Shown here: positions 15,055-23,094 of the stretch, piece after piece
Layout: every line of letters begins with the position of its first letter
How positions within the stretch are numbered: the stretch's first letter is position 1
NCBI RefSeq assembly: GCF_037908215.1
Contig: NZ_JBBLZC010000002.1
Span: forward strand, 248,001-312,000
Direction of reading: 5' to 3'
Source of the DNA: Benzoatithermus flavus
GTDB taxonomy: Bacteria > Pseudomonadota > Alphaproteobacteria > Geminicoccales > Geminicoccaceae
DNA: 64,000 bases
Program-made: the position numbers and the translations under genes
Notes under the pieces: generated by a model
What the model was told of the DNA's origin: nothing
What the model saw: the letters and a program-made list of their open reading frames with translations, nothing else
The model's database searches: none

Positions 15055-15798
15055 ATGGCGCTCGTGGAGGTCCGGGACGTCGTCAAACGCTACGGCCCGT
15101 TCGAGGTGCTGAAGGGGCTCAGCCTCGAGGTCGAGCCGCACCAGGTCGTGTGCCTGATCGGCCCCTCGGGCTGCGGGAAGTCGACGCTCTTGCGCTGCAT
15201 CAACGGCCTCGAGCCGATCCAGGGCGGCGAGATCCGGCTGCACGGCGACCGGGTGAGCGGGCCGGGTGTCGACGTGAACGCGCTCCGGCGCGACGTCGGC
15301 ATCGTCTTCCAGAGCTTCAACCTGTTTCCGCACATGACGGTGCTCGAGAACGTGACACTCGCCCCGATCCGGGTCCGGGGCGTGCCGAAGGCCGAGGCGG
15401 AAGAGCGGGCGATGACGCTCCTCGGCCGGATCGGCCTCGACCACAAGGCACGGGAATATCCCGACCGGCTCTCGGGCGGGCAGCAGCAGCGGGTGGCGAT
15501 CGTCCGCGCCCTCGCCATGGAGCCCATGGTGCTGCTGCTCGACGAGATCACCTCGGCGCTGGATCCGGAACTCGTGGCCGAGGTCCTGAACATCGTCCGC
15601 GACCTCGCCACCGACGGCATGACCATGCTGCTCGCCACCCACGAAATGGGCTTCGCCCGCGAGGTCGCGAGCAAGATCTGCTTCCTCGAGGGTGGCGTGG
15701 TTCACGAGGAGGGCCCGCCCGAGCGGATCTTCAAGGAGCCGGCGAGCGAGCGCACGCGGGCGTTCCTGAAGCGGATCATCGAGGCGGGAAGGCTGTAG
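15055..15798 (+). CDS. Polar amino-acid ABC transporter ATP-binding protein
   Basis: 247 residues, the ATPase that powers the transporter encoded just upstream (9 bp gap). Walker A GPSGCGKST (about 36-44), Q-loop VFQSFNLFPHMT, ABC signature LSGGQQQR (about 139-146), Walker B VLLLDEITSALDPE and switch His in LLATHEMGF. The SFNLFPHMTVLENV and EITSALDPE strings are typical of the GlnQ/HisP family. The operon appears complete: binding protein, permease and ATPase. Confidence 0.95.
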   Translation: MALVEVRDVVKRYGPFEVLKGLSLEVEPHQVVCLIGPSGCGKSTLLRCINGLEPIQGGEIRLHGDRVSGPGVDVNALRRDVGIVFQSFNLFPHMTVLENVTLAPIRVRGVPKAEAEERAMTLLGRIGLDHKAREYPDRLSGGQQQRVAIVRALAMEPMVLLLDEITSALDPELVAEVLNIVRDLATDGMTMLLATHEMGFAREVASKICFLEGGVVHEEGPPERIFKEPASERTRAFLKRIIEAGRL

Positions 15799-15956
15799 GA
15801 CCCGCAGGCGAGGTAGTGCGGCAACGCCAACACCAAATATGTTAGTCTTTGTTTCCAAAAGATTTCTCGAATTCGTTCGTGCAATTTCGCTTGCATCGCA
15901 CGTGCGTTTCCCGTCGAGGCCCGGAGACAGGCCGAACAGGAAAATTAACCTATAAC

Positions 15957-16214
15957 GCGGGTGCACTCGAGACGAGTGCCGCAACCGGCGGGCCGGACGG
16001 CTACGCGGCGTTCCTCGCCGCCGTCACCGACCCGAGCCATCCCGGGCACGAGGCGGCGCCGGACTGGTACGGCGAGGACTACGACCCGGACGGCATCGAG
16101 CGCGAGATCATCGGCATCCAACCGTCGCGCATCGCCCGTTCCCGCCGCGGCGGCCTCAAGGCGAAAGGCAAGCCGCGCCAGCCGCCGCAGGCCGGGCCGT
16201 CGAGGCTGCCGTAG
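15957..16214 (+). pseudogene. C-terminal remnant of a plasmid pRiA4b ORF-3-like protein
   Basis: The frame reads ALETSAATGGPDGYAAFLAA, then TDPSHPGHEA, then YGEDYDPDGIE and a basic tail. This matches the end of the pRiA4b ORF-3 / IS1096-TnpR-like family (a C-GG--GY--FL-A--DP-HPEH-----W-G--FDPE block). The larger N-terminal part is missing: upstream codons (about 15849-15956) have no family similarity and the DNA there is AT-rich. I read it as a decayed gene left by an old insertion or deletion next to the ABC operon. Family assignment is from memory of its conserved tail. Confidence 0.55.
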
Positions 16215-16241
16215 CGGGGCGGGCGGACCACCGGGACGAAG

Positions 16242-16706
16242 CTACGATGCCGGCCGGCTCGCGCCGGCTCTTCCGGGCCAGACCGCATCATCGACGCTGA
16301 TCGGCCCTGCACCTCGGGCGAACAGGAGGAGAAAGCCGCCCAGGATGGCGAGGTTCTTGAAGAACTGAATCTGCTGCAGGGCCCGCTCGGCGTCCGGGAC
16401 CGCCCAGAACCGGTGCGCGGTCAAGGTCGCGGCGATCGTGAAGGCGATCATGAGAAGCGCCGCCCAGCGGGCCTTGAAGCCGAGTGCCACGGCGAGAGCG
16501 CCGAAGAACTCGATGCAAGCGCCCACCGGCCCCAGCAGGCTCGGCGCCGGCACGCCCTGGCTCGCCAGCATCTGCGTGAACCCGCCGAGGTTCATGAGCT
16601 TGCCGAATCCGCTCTGCAGAAAAATGGCCGCCAGGGCGAGACGGCCGAGCAGCAACGCGAGGCTCTCGACGGATGTATTCGGCCGACGGTCGATGTCATG
16701 AGGCAT
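16242..16706 (-). CDS. DoxX family membrane protein
   Basis: 154 residues with four membrane helices in the DoxX arrangement: LGRLALAAIFLQSGFGKL (helix 1 with the family's F-x-x-G-x-x-K), GACIEFFGALAVALGFKARWAAL, an AHRFWA loop, and FFKNLAILGGFLLLFARG. DoxX proteins are inner-membrane proteins linked to oxidative stress and thiol homeostasis; the exact reaction is not settled. ATG 16706 has an AGGAGAT ribosome binding site 6 bp upstream. Single gene. Confidence 0.9.
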   Translation of the reverse strand: MPHDIDRRPNTSVESLALLLGRLALAAIFLQSGFGKLMNLGGFTQMLASQGVPAPSLLGPVGACIEFFGALAVALGFKARWAALLMIAFTIAATLTAHRFWAVPDAERALQQIQFFKNLAILGGFLLLFARGAGPISVDDAVWPGRAGASRPAS

Positions 16707-16748
16707 GTCGATCTCCTGCGCGACGTTGCGAGGGGGCGGAGCATCGCC

Positions 16749-16834
16749 GGCGCCCCGCACACGGATGGGCGAGCGCAGCGAGCCGCCATCGACGAAATCT
16801 ATCGGGCGCGGCGCCCCGCACGGATGGGCGAGCG
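16749..16834. repeat. Short GC-rich direct repeat pair
   Basis: Two copies of a 26-28 bp unit, beginning CGGCGCCCCGCAC and ending GGATGGGCGAGCG, at about 16749-16776 and 16809-16834. They differ by a CA insertion in the first copy. A more degenerate echo (CACGGACGGCGAGCCG) lies near 16880. They fill the gap between the doxX start and the LamG gene. They may be a dispersed intergenic repeat family; only this pair was noticed in the window. Confidence 0.6.
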
Positions 16835-16968
16835 GAACCCCGTTGCGCGCGGCGCGCCCCGGCCGGCCGTGCGAAAGCCCACGGACGGCGAGCCGTCCTC
16901 GATGGCATCATGCCTCGTCCGGCCGGTCGGTCCAACGCCGGATGCCACCTCTCGCCGGGAGATGCCGG

Positions 16969-17751
16969 ATGACATGCCTGCGATCCAGCCTCGCCACCGT
17001 CTCCGCCCTGGCCGTCCTGCTGCTTCTCGCCGGAGCGGCGTCGGGTCGCGCCGGGGTGCCCCGCAACGGCCTCGTCGCCAGCTACGATCTCAACGGCAAT
17101 GCGAACGACTCGTCCGGCCATGGCCATCACGGCATCCTGCACAACGTGACCCCGACCTCGAACCGCCTCGGCAACGGCAGCAGCGCCTTTTCCTTCAACG
17201 GCAACGATGCCTGGATCGAGATCCCGGACCACGACGACTTCAGCGTGACCACGACCGGCAGGCTGTCGATCTCGGTGTGGATGCGACCCGGCACGCTGCG
17301 GTTTCCCCACGAGGAGGGGACGGGGTACGTGCACTGGCTCGGCAAAGGGACGGCGGGCCAGCAGGAATGGACGTTTCGGATGTACGGCTCCGACAACACC
17401 GAAGGCCGGGAGAACCGGACCAGCTTCTATCTGTTCAACCCCGCCGGCGGCCTGGGGGCGGGCAGCTACGTCCAGGACAGGGTGATACCCGGGACATGGC
17501 ATCACTACGTCGCCGTCGTGGACGCGGCCGCCGACACCATCACCTGGTACAAGAACGGCGTGCGCAGAGACCAGGATCCGTTCATCCGCAGCCCGTACCA
17601 TGTTCGCCCGCGCAACGGCACGGCGCCGATCCGCATCGGCACCAAGGACCTCGCGAGCTTCTTCAAGGGCGCCATCGACAACATCAACATCTACAACCGC
17701 GCCCTGTCGGCCGCGGAGGTGATCCAGCTCTTCGCCGACCGGACACGATGA
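16969..17751 (+). CDS. Secreted LamG/concanavalin A-like domain protein
   Basis: 260 residues: signal peptide (hydrophobic ALAVLLLLAGAASG near residue 14-27), then one LamG-like jelly-roll domain. Family landmarks: GLVASYDLNGNANDSSGHGHHG at the start of the domain, FSFNGNDAWIEIPDHDDFS, the central VWMRPG, the WHHYVAVVDAAADTITWYKNG strand pair, and the closing GAIDNINIYNRALSAAEV. Such domains bind carbohydrate or act as adhesive modules outside the cell; this one has no other domain. Start ATG 16969 precedes the signal peptide; the frame is open further upstream through the repeat region. Confidence 0.85.
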   Translation: MTCLRSSLATVSALAVLLLLAGAASGRAGVPRNGLVASYDLNGNANDSSGHGHHGILHNVTPTSNRLGNGSSAFSFNGNDAWIEIPDHDDFSVTTTGRLSISVWMRPGTLRFPHEEGTGYVHWLGKGTAGQQEWTFRMYGSDNTEGRENRTSFYLFNPAGGLGAGSYVQDRVIPGTWHHYVAVVDAAADTITWYKNGVRRDQDPFIRSPYHVRPRNGTAPIRIGTKDLASFFKGAIDNINIYNRALSAAEVIQLFADRTR

Positions 17752-17809
17752 GCCGGCGTGGCGGGGGAGGCCCCTTGCGTCATCCGCTCCGCGGCCCTTC
17801 GCCGGGGTC

Positions 17810-18316
17810 TCAGCCCGGCTCCACCCGTCCGACCCGGACGAACCGCGTGGGTGCAGGCTGGCCCGTCGAGTAGAGCAGCAGGAAGAAGCCGCGCAAGGCT
17901 AGGCGCTCGCCCTGCAGGAGCGCGGCGAGGAACCGCTTCTCCTGGGTCATGACCCTCGCCGGTGCGCAGGCGATCAGGGTGGTCACGATCGGCCCGATCC
18001 GGAGCCGCCCTCCGTCGACGCGCACCGGGCCTCCATAGCGGTTGCAGCCGGCGCCGCCAGCGATCGCAACCGTGCTCACGAAGGTCAGGGTCGAGGCGAC
18101 GGTGACCGTGACCGGACGGCCGAGAAAGTCCGTGCCGGTGACGGGGCGCACGGGCTGGCCGAGAATGCTCACGGCCCGCCAGGTCGTGCCGACCAGCCGG
18201 GCCAGGATCGCCTGCTGACCGTCGGGCGGCTTGGCGGCAACGATGGACGGCGCGAGGAGGACCGTCGGCAGCGCCAGGGTGCCGAGGGCCAGGAGCACGT
18301 CCCTTCGTCGGATCAT
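17810..18316 (-). CDS. META domain (HslJ-like) exported protein
   Basis: 168 residues: signal peptide (MIRRRDVLLALGTLALPTVLLAPSIVAA pattern, 28 residues) and a META domain with VGTTWRAVSILGQPV at its start, GGAGCNRYGGPVRV in the middle (the conserved GC-N-Y-G), and a final segment with CAPARVMTQEKRFLAAL, the family's TRMAC--P-M-QE-. HslJ-like proteins sit in the envelope and respond to heat or novobiocin stress. Start ATG 18316 has a GAAGGAG ribosome binding site. The 5' gap to the GNAT gene (18317-18643) shows no further gene. Confidence 0.85.
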   Translation of the reverse strand: MIRRRDVLLALGTLALPTVLLAPSIVAAKPPDGQQAILARLVGTTWRAVSILGQPVRPVTGTDFLGRPVTVTVASTLTFVSTVAIAGGAGCNRYGGPVRVDGGRLRIGPIVTTLIACAPARVMTQEKRFLAALLQGERLALRGFFLLLYSTGQPAPTRFVRVGRVEPG

Positions 18317-18643
18317 GATGATGCTCCTTCGGGCTCGGGCCGGCCCGGCGTCGGCCCCTGACACGCCACAACGACGGCGCTGCTGCGAGAGGCCGCTCGC
18401 CGCGGGTGTGCGTCACCCGCGACGGGCAGCCCACGAAGCGTAACATGAAACGTGCATGCCTCCCAACCTTGCCGTGTCGTGACGCCGTGCCGCGGTGATG
18501 GCGCGACCGAATGCGTGACCTTTGCGCCGCCCGGAGCATGGAAGCGAGCCGATGTCTCGGCAGCCTGGGCAGACCTCGGCTTCTGCGGCTGCGCGCTTCC
18601 TGATCGCCGGATACGACTCGGGTCGATTCGGGCGCAAGCGACA

Positions 18644-19147
18644 TCAAAGAGCGCGCTGCATGAGGATGGTGTCGATCCAGCGCCCGAACTTGTAGCCGAC
18701 GGCGCGCAAGGTCCCGGCATGAACGAAGCCGCAGGCCGCATGCAGCGCGATCGAGCCGGCGTTGGCGGAATCGCCGATCACCGCCACCATCTGCCGGATG
18801 CCGGCGCGGCGCGACTCCTCGACCACGGCGGCCAGCAGCGCCCGGCCGATGCCGCGCCCGCGCGCCGGCCGCGCGATGTAGACCGAGTCCTCCATGGTGA
18901 AGCGATAGGCCGGGCGGTCGCGATGGGGGGCGGCATAGGCATAGCCCGCGACCTTGCCCTCCAGCTCGGCCACGAGCCAGGGAAGACCCAGCGCCCGCAC
19001 CTTGGCGAGTCGCCGCCCGAGCTCCTCCACGTCGGGCGGCTCGAGCTCGAAGGTGGCCGTGCCCTCGAGCACCTCGGGCGCGTAGATCGCATGGATCGCG
19101 GGCAGATCGGCCGGCTCCGCCGGCCGCAGGCGGATCTCGGGTCGCAT
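18644..19147 (-). CDS. GNAT N-acetyltransferase, phosphinothricin acetyltransferase-like
   Basis: 167 residues of the GCN5 family. The acetyl-CoA binding loop is ARPARGRGIGRALL (about 92-105), and the PAT-type features are IYAPEVLEGTATFE near the start, GYAYAAPHRDRPAYR, and the C-terminal GFVHAGTLRAVGYKFGRWIDTILMQR. Members acetylate phosphinothricin, methionine sulfone or related amines; the substrate here is unknown. ATG 19147 starts directly at the domain. It is transcribed alone. Confidence 0.92.
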   Translation of the reverse strand: MRPEIRLRPAEPADLPAIHAIYAPEVLEGTATFELEPPDVEELGRRLAKVRALGLPWLVAELEGKVAGYAYAAPHRDRPAYRFTMEDSVYIARPARGRGIGRALLAAVVEESRRAGIRQMVAVIGDSANAGSIALHAACGFVHAGTLRAVGYKFGRWIDTILMQRAL

Positions 19148-19236
19148 GATGTCGTCTCGGCTGCAGGTCGCGCTCGTCGGCCGCTCTTAGCCCAGACATG
19201 CGCCACGGGCGAGCCGCTGCGGCCGCAAGCCTGTCA

Positions 19237-19845
19237 TCACCGGCCCTCGGCCGTCCCATCGGCGGCGAGCCGCGTTTCGAGCCCGTCGATCCGGGCCCGC
19301 AGGCGAGCCAGCGCCGCATCGCCCCCGGCGCCATCGCCGAGAAAGCCCCTGGCCGCCGCGAGATCGGAGCGGGCCTGCTGCACCCGGCCGGCGCGGAACG
19401 CGGCCTCGGCCCGATCCACGAGCCGGCCCGCCGTGAACAGCCCCTGCCGCGTCGTGCTCGGCAGCGCGTCGTCCTGGTTCCGGCCGTAGCTGCGCGGCAG
19501 CCCTTCGTCCGGGAGAGCGGGCGGCTTCTGCGCCGGCGGCGGCGCCCGTTGTTCGAGATCGCGCCGGAGCCGCCCGAGCTCCCGATTGATGCGCGCCTGC
19601 TCCGGTGTGAAGTAGACGCCGCCACCCTGACGGAGCAGCTCGCGGCGCGCCCGGTCGAGCTGCATCCCGCTGCCCGGAGAGGGACCCCGGTTCTGCAGGC
19701 TGCGCAGCTCGCGCTGCAATTGCGCCGCGCCGGGATCGAGGAGGTCGTCCTGCTGGGCCACGCCCGGCGACGGCGTGCCGGTCGCCGAGACGAGAAAGGC
19801 GAGGACGGCGGCGCACGGCGCCAGCCGTGGCGGCGCTCGGCTCAT
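19237..19845 (-). CDS. Predicted exported helical protein of unknown function
   Basis: 202 residues. Signal peptide of about 30 (hydrophobic LAPCAAVLAFLVSATG), then long Arg/Leu/Gln-rich helices (AQLQRELRSLQNR, INRELGRLRRDLEQR) likely to form coiled coils, and a C-terminal helical hairpin (RLVDRAEAAFRAGRVQQARSDLAAARGF) resembling a single TPR-like repeat. No family recognised. Its ATG overlaps the stop of the upstream gene (ATGA at 19842-19845), so the two are a translationally coupled pair. Confidence 0.72.
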   Translation of the reverse strand: MSRAPPRLAPCAAVLAFLVSATGTPSPGVAQQDDLLDPGAAQLQRELRSLQNRGPSPGSGMQLDRARRELLRQGGGVYFTPEQARINRELGRLRRDLEQRAPPPAQKPPALPDEGLPRSYGRNQDDALPSTTRQGLFTAGRLVDRAEAAFRAGRVQQARSDLAAARGFLGDGAGGDAALARLRARIDGLETRLAADGTAEGR

Positions 19846-20234
19846 GGCTTCGGCTTTCCCTCGCGCTCGTCGACGACGGCGCGGTTGCGGCTGCTCTGGA
19901 TCGTGGTGATACTGGTGTTCGAGCGTTCGATCGCGAGCGATTCCGGCAGCGGGCCGCGATAGGCGTCGATCGTGGCGGGCAAAGGCTCGCCGCAGGCAGG
20001 ACGCAGGATGCCGCAGTCCCAACGGAATCCGTCGGGCAGGCCGGTGGCCGGGCTACCGCGGGCGAAGATGCAGGTGCAGAGCCGTCCGGCGATGCAGGCT
20101 ACGCTGTCCATCGTCTCGAGCGAGCAGACGGGAGCCTGCGCCAAAGCCGGCGGCGGCAGGATCGAGCCGGTCATCGCGAGCACGGCGAGACCGGCGACGA
20201 ACGAGAGGAGGGGCTGGCAGGTGCGCACGAGCAT
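19842..20234 (-). CDS. Predicted secreted Cys-rich protein of unknown function
   Basis: 130 residues. Signal peptide (LLSFVAGLAVLAMTGSILPPPALAQ region) followed by a domain with Cys in VCSLETMDSVACIAGRLCTCIF, WDCGILRPACG, spaced as if for two or three disulfides. The C-terminal third is polar (SIAIERSNTSITTIQSS-like). No family recognised. ATG 20234 was picked because the signal peptide begins there; an in-frame Met seven codons upstream also exists. It is coupled by a 4-bp overlap to the next gene. Confidence 0.7.
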   Translation of the reverse strand: MLVRTCQPLLSFVAGLAVLAMTGSILPPPALAQAPVCSLETMDSVACIAGRLCTCIFARGSPATGLPDGFRWDCGILRPACGEPLPATIDAYRGPLPESLAIERSNTSITTIQSSRNRAVVDEREGKPKP

Positions 20235-20309
20235 GCTCCCGCTGACCAGCCCCATTCTGTGCCCGAACGGTTAAGAGAGGCTGAAGCCCGTCCGGGCACG
20301 ACGCGCCGC

Positions 20310-20606
20310 TCACGCGGGGTGCGAGCCACCCGCGAGTGCCGCGCGCGTCCGGCCGAACGAGCCGTTCAGCCGCTCGAAGGACTGGGCAAAACTCTGGGTC
20401 ATCTCCTCGTTGCAGTCGGCGCCGCAGCGGCGCAGCATCTGCAGGCGCTCCTTGGCCACCGCGAGGCTCGCCTCGAGCTCGCGTATCTCCCGCTCGTGCC
20501 GTTCCTCGCCGGCGTGGGCGACCTTCTCGGACAGGATCTTGAGCTCCCGCTCCAGCTCGCCGAGGCGGGTGGTCATGCGGTCGAGATAGGCGTCGTGCTG
20601 GCTCAT
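20310..20606 (-). CDS. Small coiled-coil protein, unknown function
   Basis: 98 residues, no signal peptide, highly charged. Residues 8-62 (RLGELERELKILSEKVAHAGEE and onward) have heptad spacing of Leu/Val/Ile, predicting a coiled coil. Two Cys (RRCGADCNEE) follow, then a short helix. ATG 20606 is preceded by a strong AGGAGAT site. The pattern 'small coiled coil with a C-x3-C' is seen in many alphaproteobacterial hypothetical proteins. Cytoplasmic; no clear operon. Confidence 0.72.
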   Translation of the reverse strand: MSQHDAYLDRMTTRLGELERELKILSEKVAHAGEERHEREIRELEASLAVAKERLQMLRRCGADCNEEMTQSFAQSFERLNGSFGRTRAALAGGSHPA

Positions 20607-20772
20607 CGACGATCTCCTGATCGCGGTTGATCGTGGCCCGCAGCCCCGAGGCCGCGCAGGTTAGCATGGGATCGTCATGCGAGCCAACCTGCGGCCGTCG
20701 AGATCTCGTGGCTCGTGCGCTTCGACCCTTCTTCGACCGCCGAATCCGCTCCGAGGCGCCGCCCCGCCCTCG

Positions 20773-21201
20773 TCAGAGGGCGGCGAAGTGGAGCCGCGCC
20801 GCCTCGGCATAGCGCTCCCGGAGCACGGCCAGCGCGTGCGGCGGGTAGGTGGGTCCCGCACCCTTGCACCAGATCGGGTCCGGCCAGGCCGCGTCGCTCT
20901 GGAAGCGTCCGACCACGTGCACGTGCATCTGCCGCACGACGTTGCCGAGCATGGCGACGTTCACCTTGTCGGGCCGCGCCACCGCCTGGACGACCCTGGT
21001 CGCCGCCAGCACCTCGGCGGCGAGCTGGGCGTAAGCGTCCTCGTCGAGGTCGGTGAGCTCGGCGACGCCGGGCCGGCGCGGCACGAGCAGGAGCCAGTGG
21101 AAGCGCGCATCGTCCTTGAGCCTAAGCTGCGAGAGCGGCCAGTCGGCCACGGGCACGCTCGTCGCCTCGAGGCGCGGGTCGAGCATGAAGCTGTCGGTCA
21201 T
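20773..21201 (-). CDS. HIT domain protein
   Basis: 142 residues of the histidine-triad nucleotide hydrolase/transferase superfamily. It shows FHWLLLVPRRPGVAELTDLD and the triad region NVVRQMHVHVVGRFQSD, with His-x-His ahead of a hydrophobic residue and the DAAWPDPIWCKG tail typical of an alphaproteobacterial HIT subgroup. Members act on nucleotide phosphoramidates or dinucleotides. Its ATG overlaps the stop of a 62-codon frame upstream (ATGA), which suggests coupling. Start supported by SDxF-L domain onset. Confidence 0.9.
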   Translation of the reverse strand: MTDSFMLDPRLEATSVPVADWPLSQLRLKDDARFHWLLLVPRRPGVAELTDLDEDAYAQLAAEVLAATRVVQAVARPDKVNVAMLGNVVRQMHVHVVGRFQSDAAWPDPIWCKGAGPTYPPHALAVLRERYAEAARLHFAAL

Positions 21202-21386
21202 CGTCCTGTCTCCTGCTGTGATCCCGGCTCGTAGCCGGGCATGCGCGGATAGTCGACGAGGTTGCGGCCGGCCTCTCGCGCGAGCCGCTCGCCGAAGGGC
21301 CATGGCGTGCAGATCGGGTCGCGGCAGAAGGAAGCGAAAGCCACGGTGCCGTGGCTTCTGCTTCGGGCTGCACGCCGGACGGCCAT
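21198..21386 (-). CDS. Small 62-residue protein coupled to the HIT gene
   Basis: Short frame reading a basic N-terminus (MAVRRAARSRSHG), then SFCRDPICTPWPFGERLA, GRNLVDYPRMPGYEPG. Two Cys and several aromatic/Pro residues give it a non-random look. It ends in an ATGA overlap with the HIT gene start, good support for real translation. No family recognised; no signal peptide. Could be a short leader peptide instead. Confidence 0.45.
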   Translation of the reverse strand: MAVRRAARSRSHGTVAFASFCRDPICTPWPFGERLAREAGRNLVDYPRMPGYEPGSQQETGR

Positions 21387-21435
21387 GGTGCTAGGCTCCG
21401 CCGCCGGTCGGGAGTGAGGTCCGGGAGGCAGGACG

Positions 21436-22314
21436 ATGCGGGTCGATTGCGTGCTCGACGCGAAGGCGGCGCTGGGCGAGGGGGCAGTCTGGTGCGCGCG
21501 CGAGCAGGTGCTGTGGTGGGTCGACATCGAGGGCAAGGCGCTGCACCGGTTCGATCCCGCCACGGGTGAGGACCGGAGCTGGGCCATGCCGAAGCGGATC
21601 GGCTGCGTGGCGCTGCGCGAGCGGGGCGGAGCGGTGGTGGCGCTCGAGGACGGGTTCCACTTCCTCGACCTCGCCACGGGCACCCTCGAGCCCGTCGCCG
21701 ATCCCGAGGCCGACAGGCCCGGCAACCGCTTCAACGACGGCACCACCGACCCGCGCGGCCGCTTCATCGCCGGCACCATGCCGATGGGCAAGCGCGAGCC
21801 CGTGGCCGCGTTCTGGCGCTTGTGGCCGGATCTGCGCTGCGAGAAGCTGTTCGATGGCCTCACCGTCACCAACGGCACCGCCTTCAGCCCGGACGGGCGG
21901 ATCTTCTACTTCTCCGATTCCGAGGCCCACATCCGCACGATCTGGGCCTGCGACTACGATCCCGACAGCGGCGCCATCACGAACCGGCGCGTCTTCGTCG
22001 ACACGCACGGGCTCGCCGGCCGGCCCGACGGCGGTACGGTCGATGCGCTCGGGTGTTATTGGATGGCCGGTGTCGGCGGCTGGCAGCTCGTCCGGTTCAC
22101 GCCCGCGGGCAAGGTCGATCGCATCATTGACATGCCCGTGGAGAAGCCCACCAAGATCGCGTTCGGTGGCAAGGATCTCGACGTGCTCTATGTCACCAGC
22201 ATCGGCGGTAGCCTGACACCCGGCAGCGAGGGCCGGCAGCCCCGGGCCGGCGGCATCTTCGCGCTGAGGGTGCCGGGTGTGACCGGGTTGCCGCAGCCAC
22301 GCTTCGCCGGCTGA
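21436..22314 (+). CDS. SMP-30/gluconolactonase/LRE family protein
   Basis: 292 residues, six-bladed beta-propeller lactonase family. Metal-binding signposts: LGEGAVWCAREQVLWWVDIEG (the conserved E of L-GE-P/A-W), NRFNDGTTDPRGRFIAGTM (N-DG-D-GR), TVTNGTAFSPDGRIFYFSDS (GI/A-WSPD...-YF-DS) and GRPDGGTVDALGCYW (PDG--VD--G--W). Likely hydrolyses a sugar lactone in the cytoplasm. It is divergent from the small HIT-linked frame and is followed 30 bp later by the bacterioferritin gene on the same strand. Confidence 0.93.
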   Translation: MRVDCVLDAKAALGEGAVWCAREQVLWWVDIEGKALHRFDPATGEDRSWAMPKRIGCVALRERGGAVVALEDGFHFLDLATGTLEPVADPEADRPGNRFNDGTTDPRGRFIAGTMPMGKREPVAAFWRLWPDLRCEKLFDGLTVTNGTAFSPDGRIFYFSDSEAHIRTIWACDYDPDSGAITNRRVFVDTHGLAGRPDGGTVDALGCYWMAGVGGWQLVRFTPAGKVDRIIDMPVEKPTKIAFGGKDLDVLYVTSIGGSLTPGSEGRQPRAGGIFALRVPGVTGLPQPRFAG

Positions 22315-22344
22315 CGGCGCAGAACGGAGACGGAGGTCGATCTC

Positions 22345-22821
22345 ATGGAACACGGCGTCAAAGGCACGCCCGAGGTTTTGGCCGCTTTGAACCAGGCGCT
22401 CAAGAACGAGCTCACCGCCATCCATCAGTATCTGAAGCACGGGCATCTGCTCGCGGACTGGGGCTTCACGAAGCGCAGCCAGGCCGAGCTCGAGGAGGCA
22501 CAGGAGGAGAAGGGCCACGCCGACCGTCTGGCCGAGCGCATTCTCCTCCTCGGCGGCGAGCCCGACCTGGAGTCGGTGGGCCAGACCTATATCGGCAAGA
22601 ATCTGCGCGAGGTGATCGAGAACGACCTCAAGCTCGAGCTCGAGGCCATCGCCCATTACCGCCAGGCGATCCGCACGGCCGAAGCCGCCTTCGACTACGT
22701 CACCCGCGATCTCCTGATCGCGCTTCTGGCCGACGAGGAGCAGCACCAGGACCACTACCGGATCGAGCTCGACCTGATCGAGCAGATCGGCTTCCAGAAC
22801 TTCGCCCAGCTCCAGGTCTGA
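22345..22821 (+). CDS. bfr: Bacterioferritin lacking the heme-ligand methionine
   Basis: 158 residues, the iron-storage ferritin-like subunit. Ferroxidase ligands are all present: Glu22 (KNELTAIHQY), Glu55 and His58 (EEKGHAD), a Glu in DLKLELEAI, and Glu/His in ADEEQHQD. In E. coli Bfr the heme is held between subunits by Met52 in the string DEMKHAD; here the aligned residue is Lys56 (EEKGHAD). The protein therefore probably oxidises and stores iron but binds no heme in the usual way. Good upstream GGAGACGGAGG-like site; start ATG 22345. A GC hairpin follows the stop. Confidence 0.93.
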   Translation: MEHGVKGTPEVLAALNQALKNELTAIHQYLKHGHLLADWGFTKRSQAELEEAQEEKGHADRLAERILLLGGEPDLESVGQTYIGKNLREVIENDLKLELEAIAHYRQAIRTAEAAFDYVTRDLLIALLADEEQHQDHYRIELDLIEQIGFQNFAQLQV

Positions 22822-22837
22822 CGCGAGAGGATCGGCA

Positions 22838-22861
22838 GGGCCCGCCGCTCGCAGCGGGCCC
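22838..22861 (+). terminator. GC-rich hairpin after bfr
   Basis: GGGCCCGC (22838-22845) pairs with GCGGGCCC (22854-22861) around an 8-base loop, 16 bp after the bfr stop. There is no T-run after it, so it is a candidate transcription end or mRNA-stabilising hairpin rather than a classic intrinsic terminator. Confidence 0.42.
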
Positions 22862-22953
22862 CTGCGGCCTTGCGGCGAGCGCGATAAGGACGCACCGGTC
22901 TCCATGTTGCGGGATCTGCCGCTAGAATTCCCGTGATCGAACGGAGAAGCGTC

Positions 22954-23094
22954 ATGAACGCGAGCGCGTCCAACCTCCTCGGTGCGAGCGGCATCGCCCG
23001 GTGCGGCCTCTGCGGCACGAGGGGCCAGCCCCCGGCCGCTGGCGAGCCGATGGTCTCGGGCAACGCCACGATTGTCTTCGAGCCTCTCGCATGA
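22954..23094 (+). CDS. 46-residue CxxC protein coupled to the metallophosphoesterase
   Basis: ATG 22954 reads MNASASNLLGASGIARCGLC, then GTRGQPPAAGEPMVSGNA, ending VFEPLA; the stop TGA overlaps the ATG of the next gene (ATGA at 23091-23094). A GGAGAAG-like ribosome binding site lies 6-8 bp upstream. One C-x-x-C pair could be half of a zinc knuckle. No family recognised. The tight coupling supports a real product or a translational control peptide. Confidence 0.45.
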   Translation: MNASASNLLGASGIARCGLCGTRGQPPAAGEPMVSGNATIVFEPLA

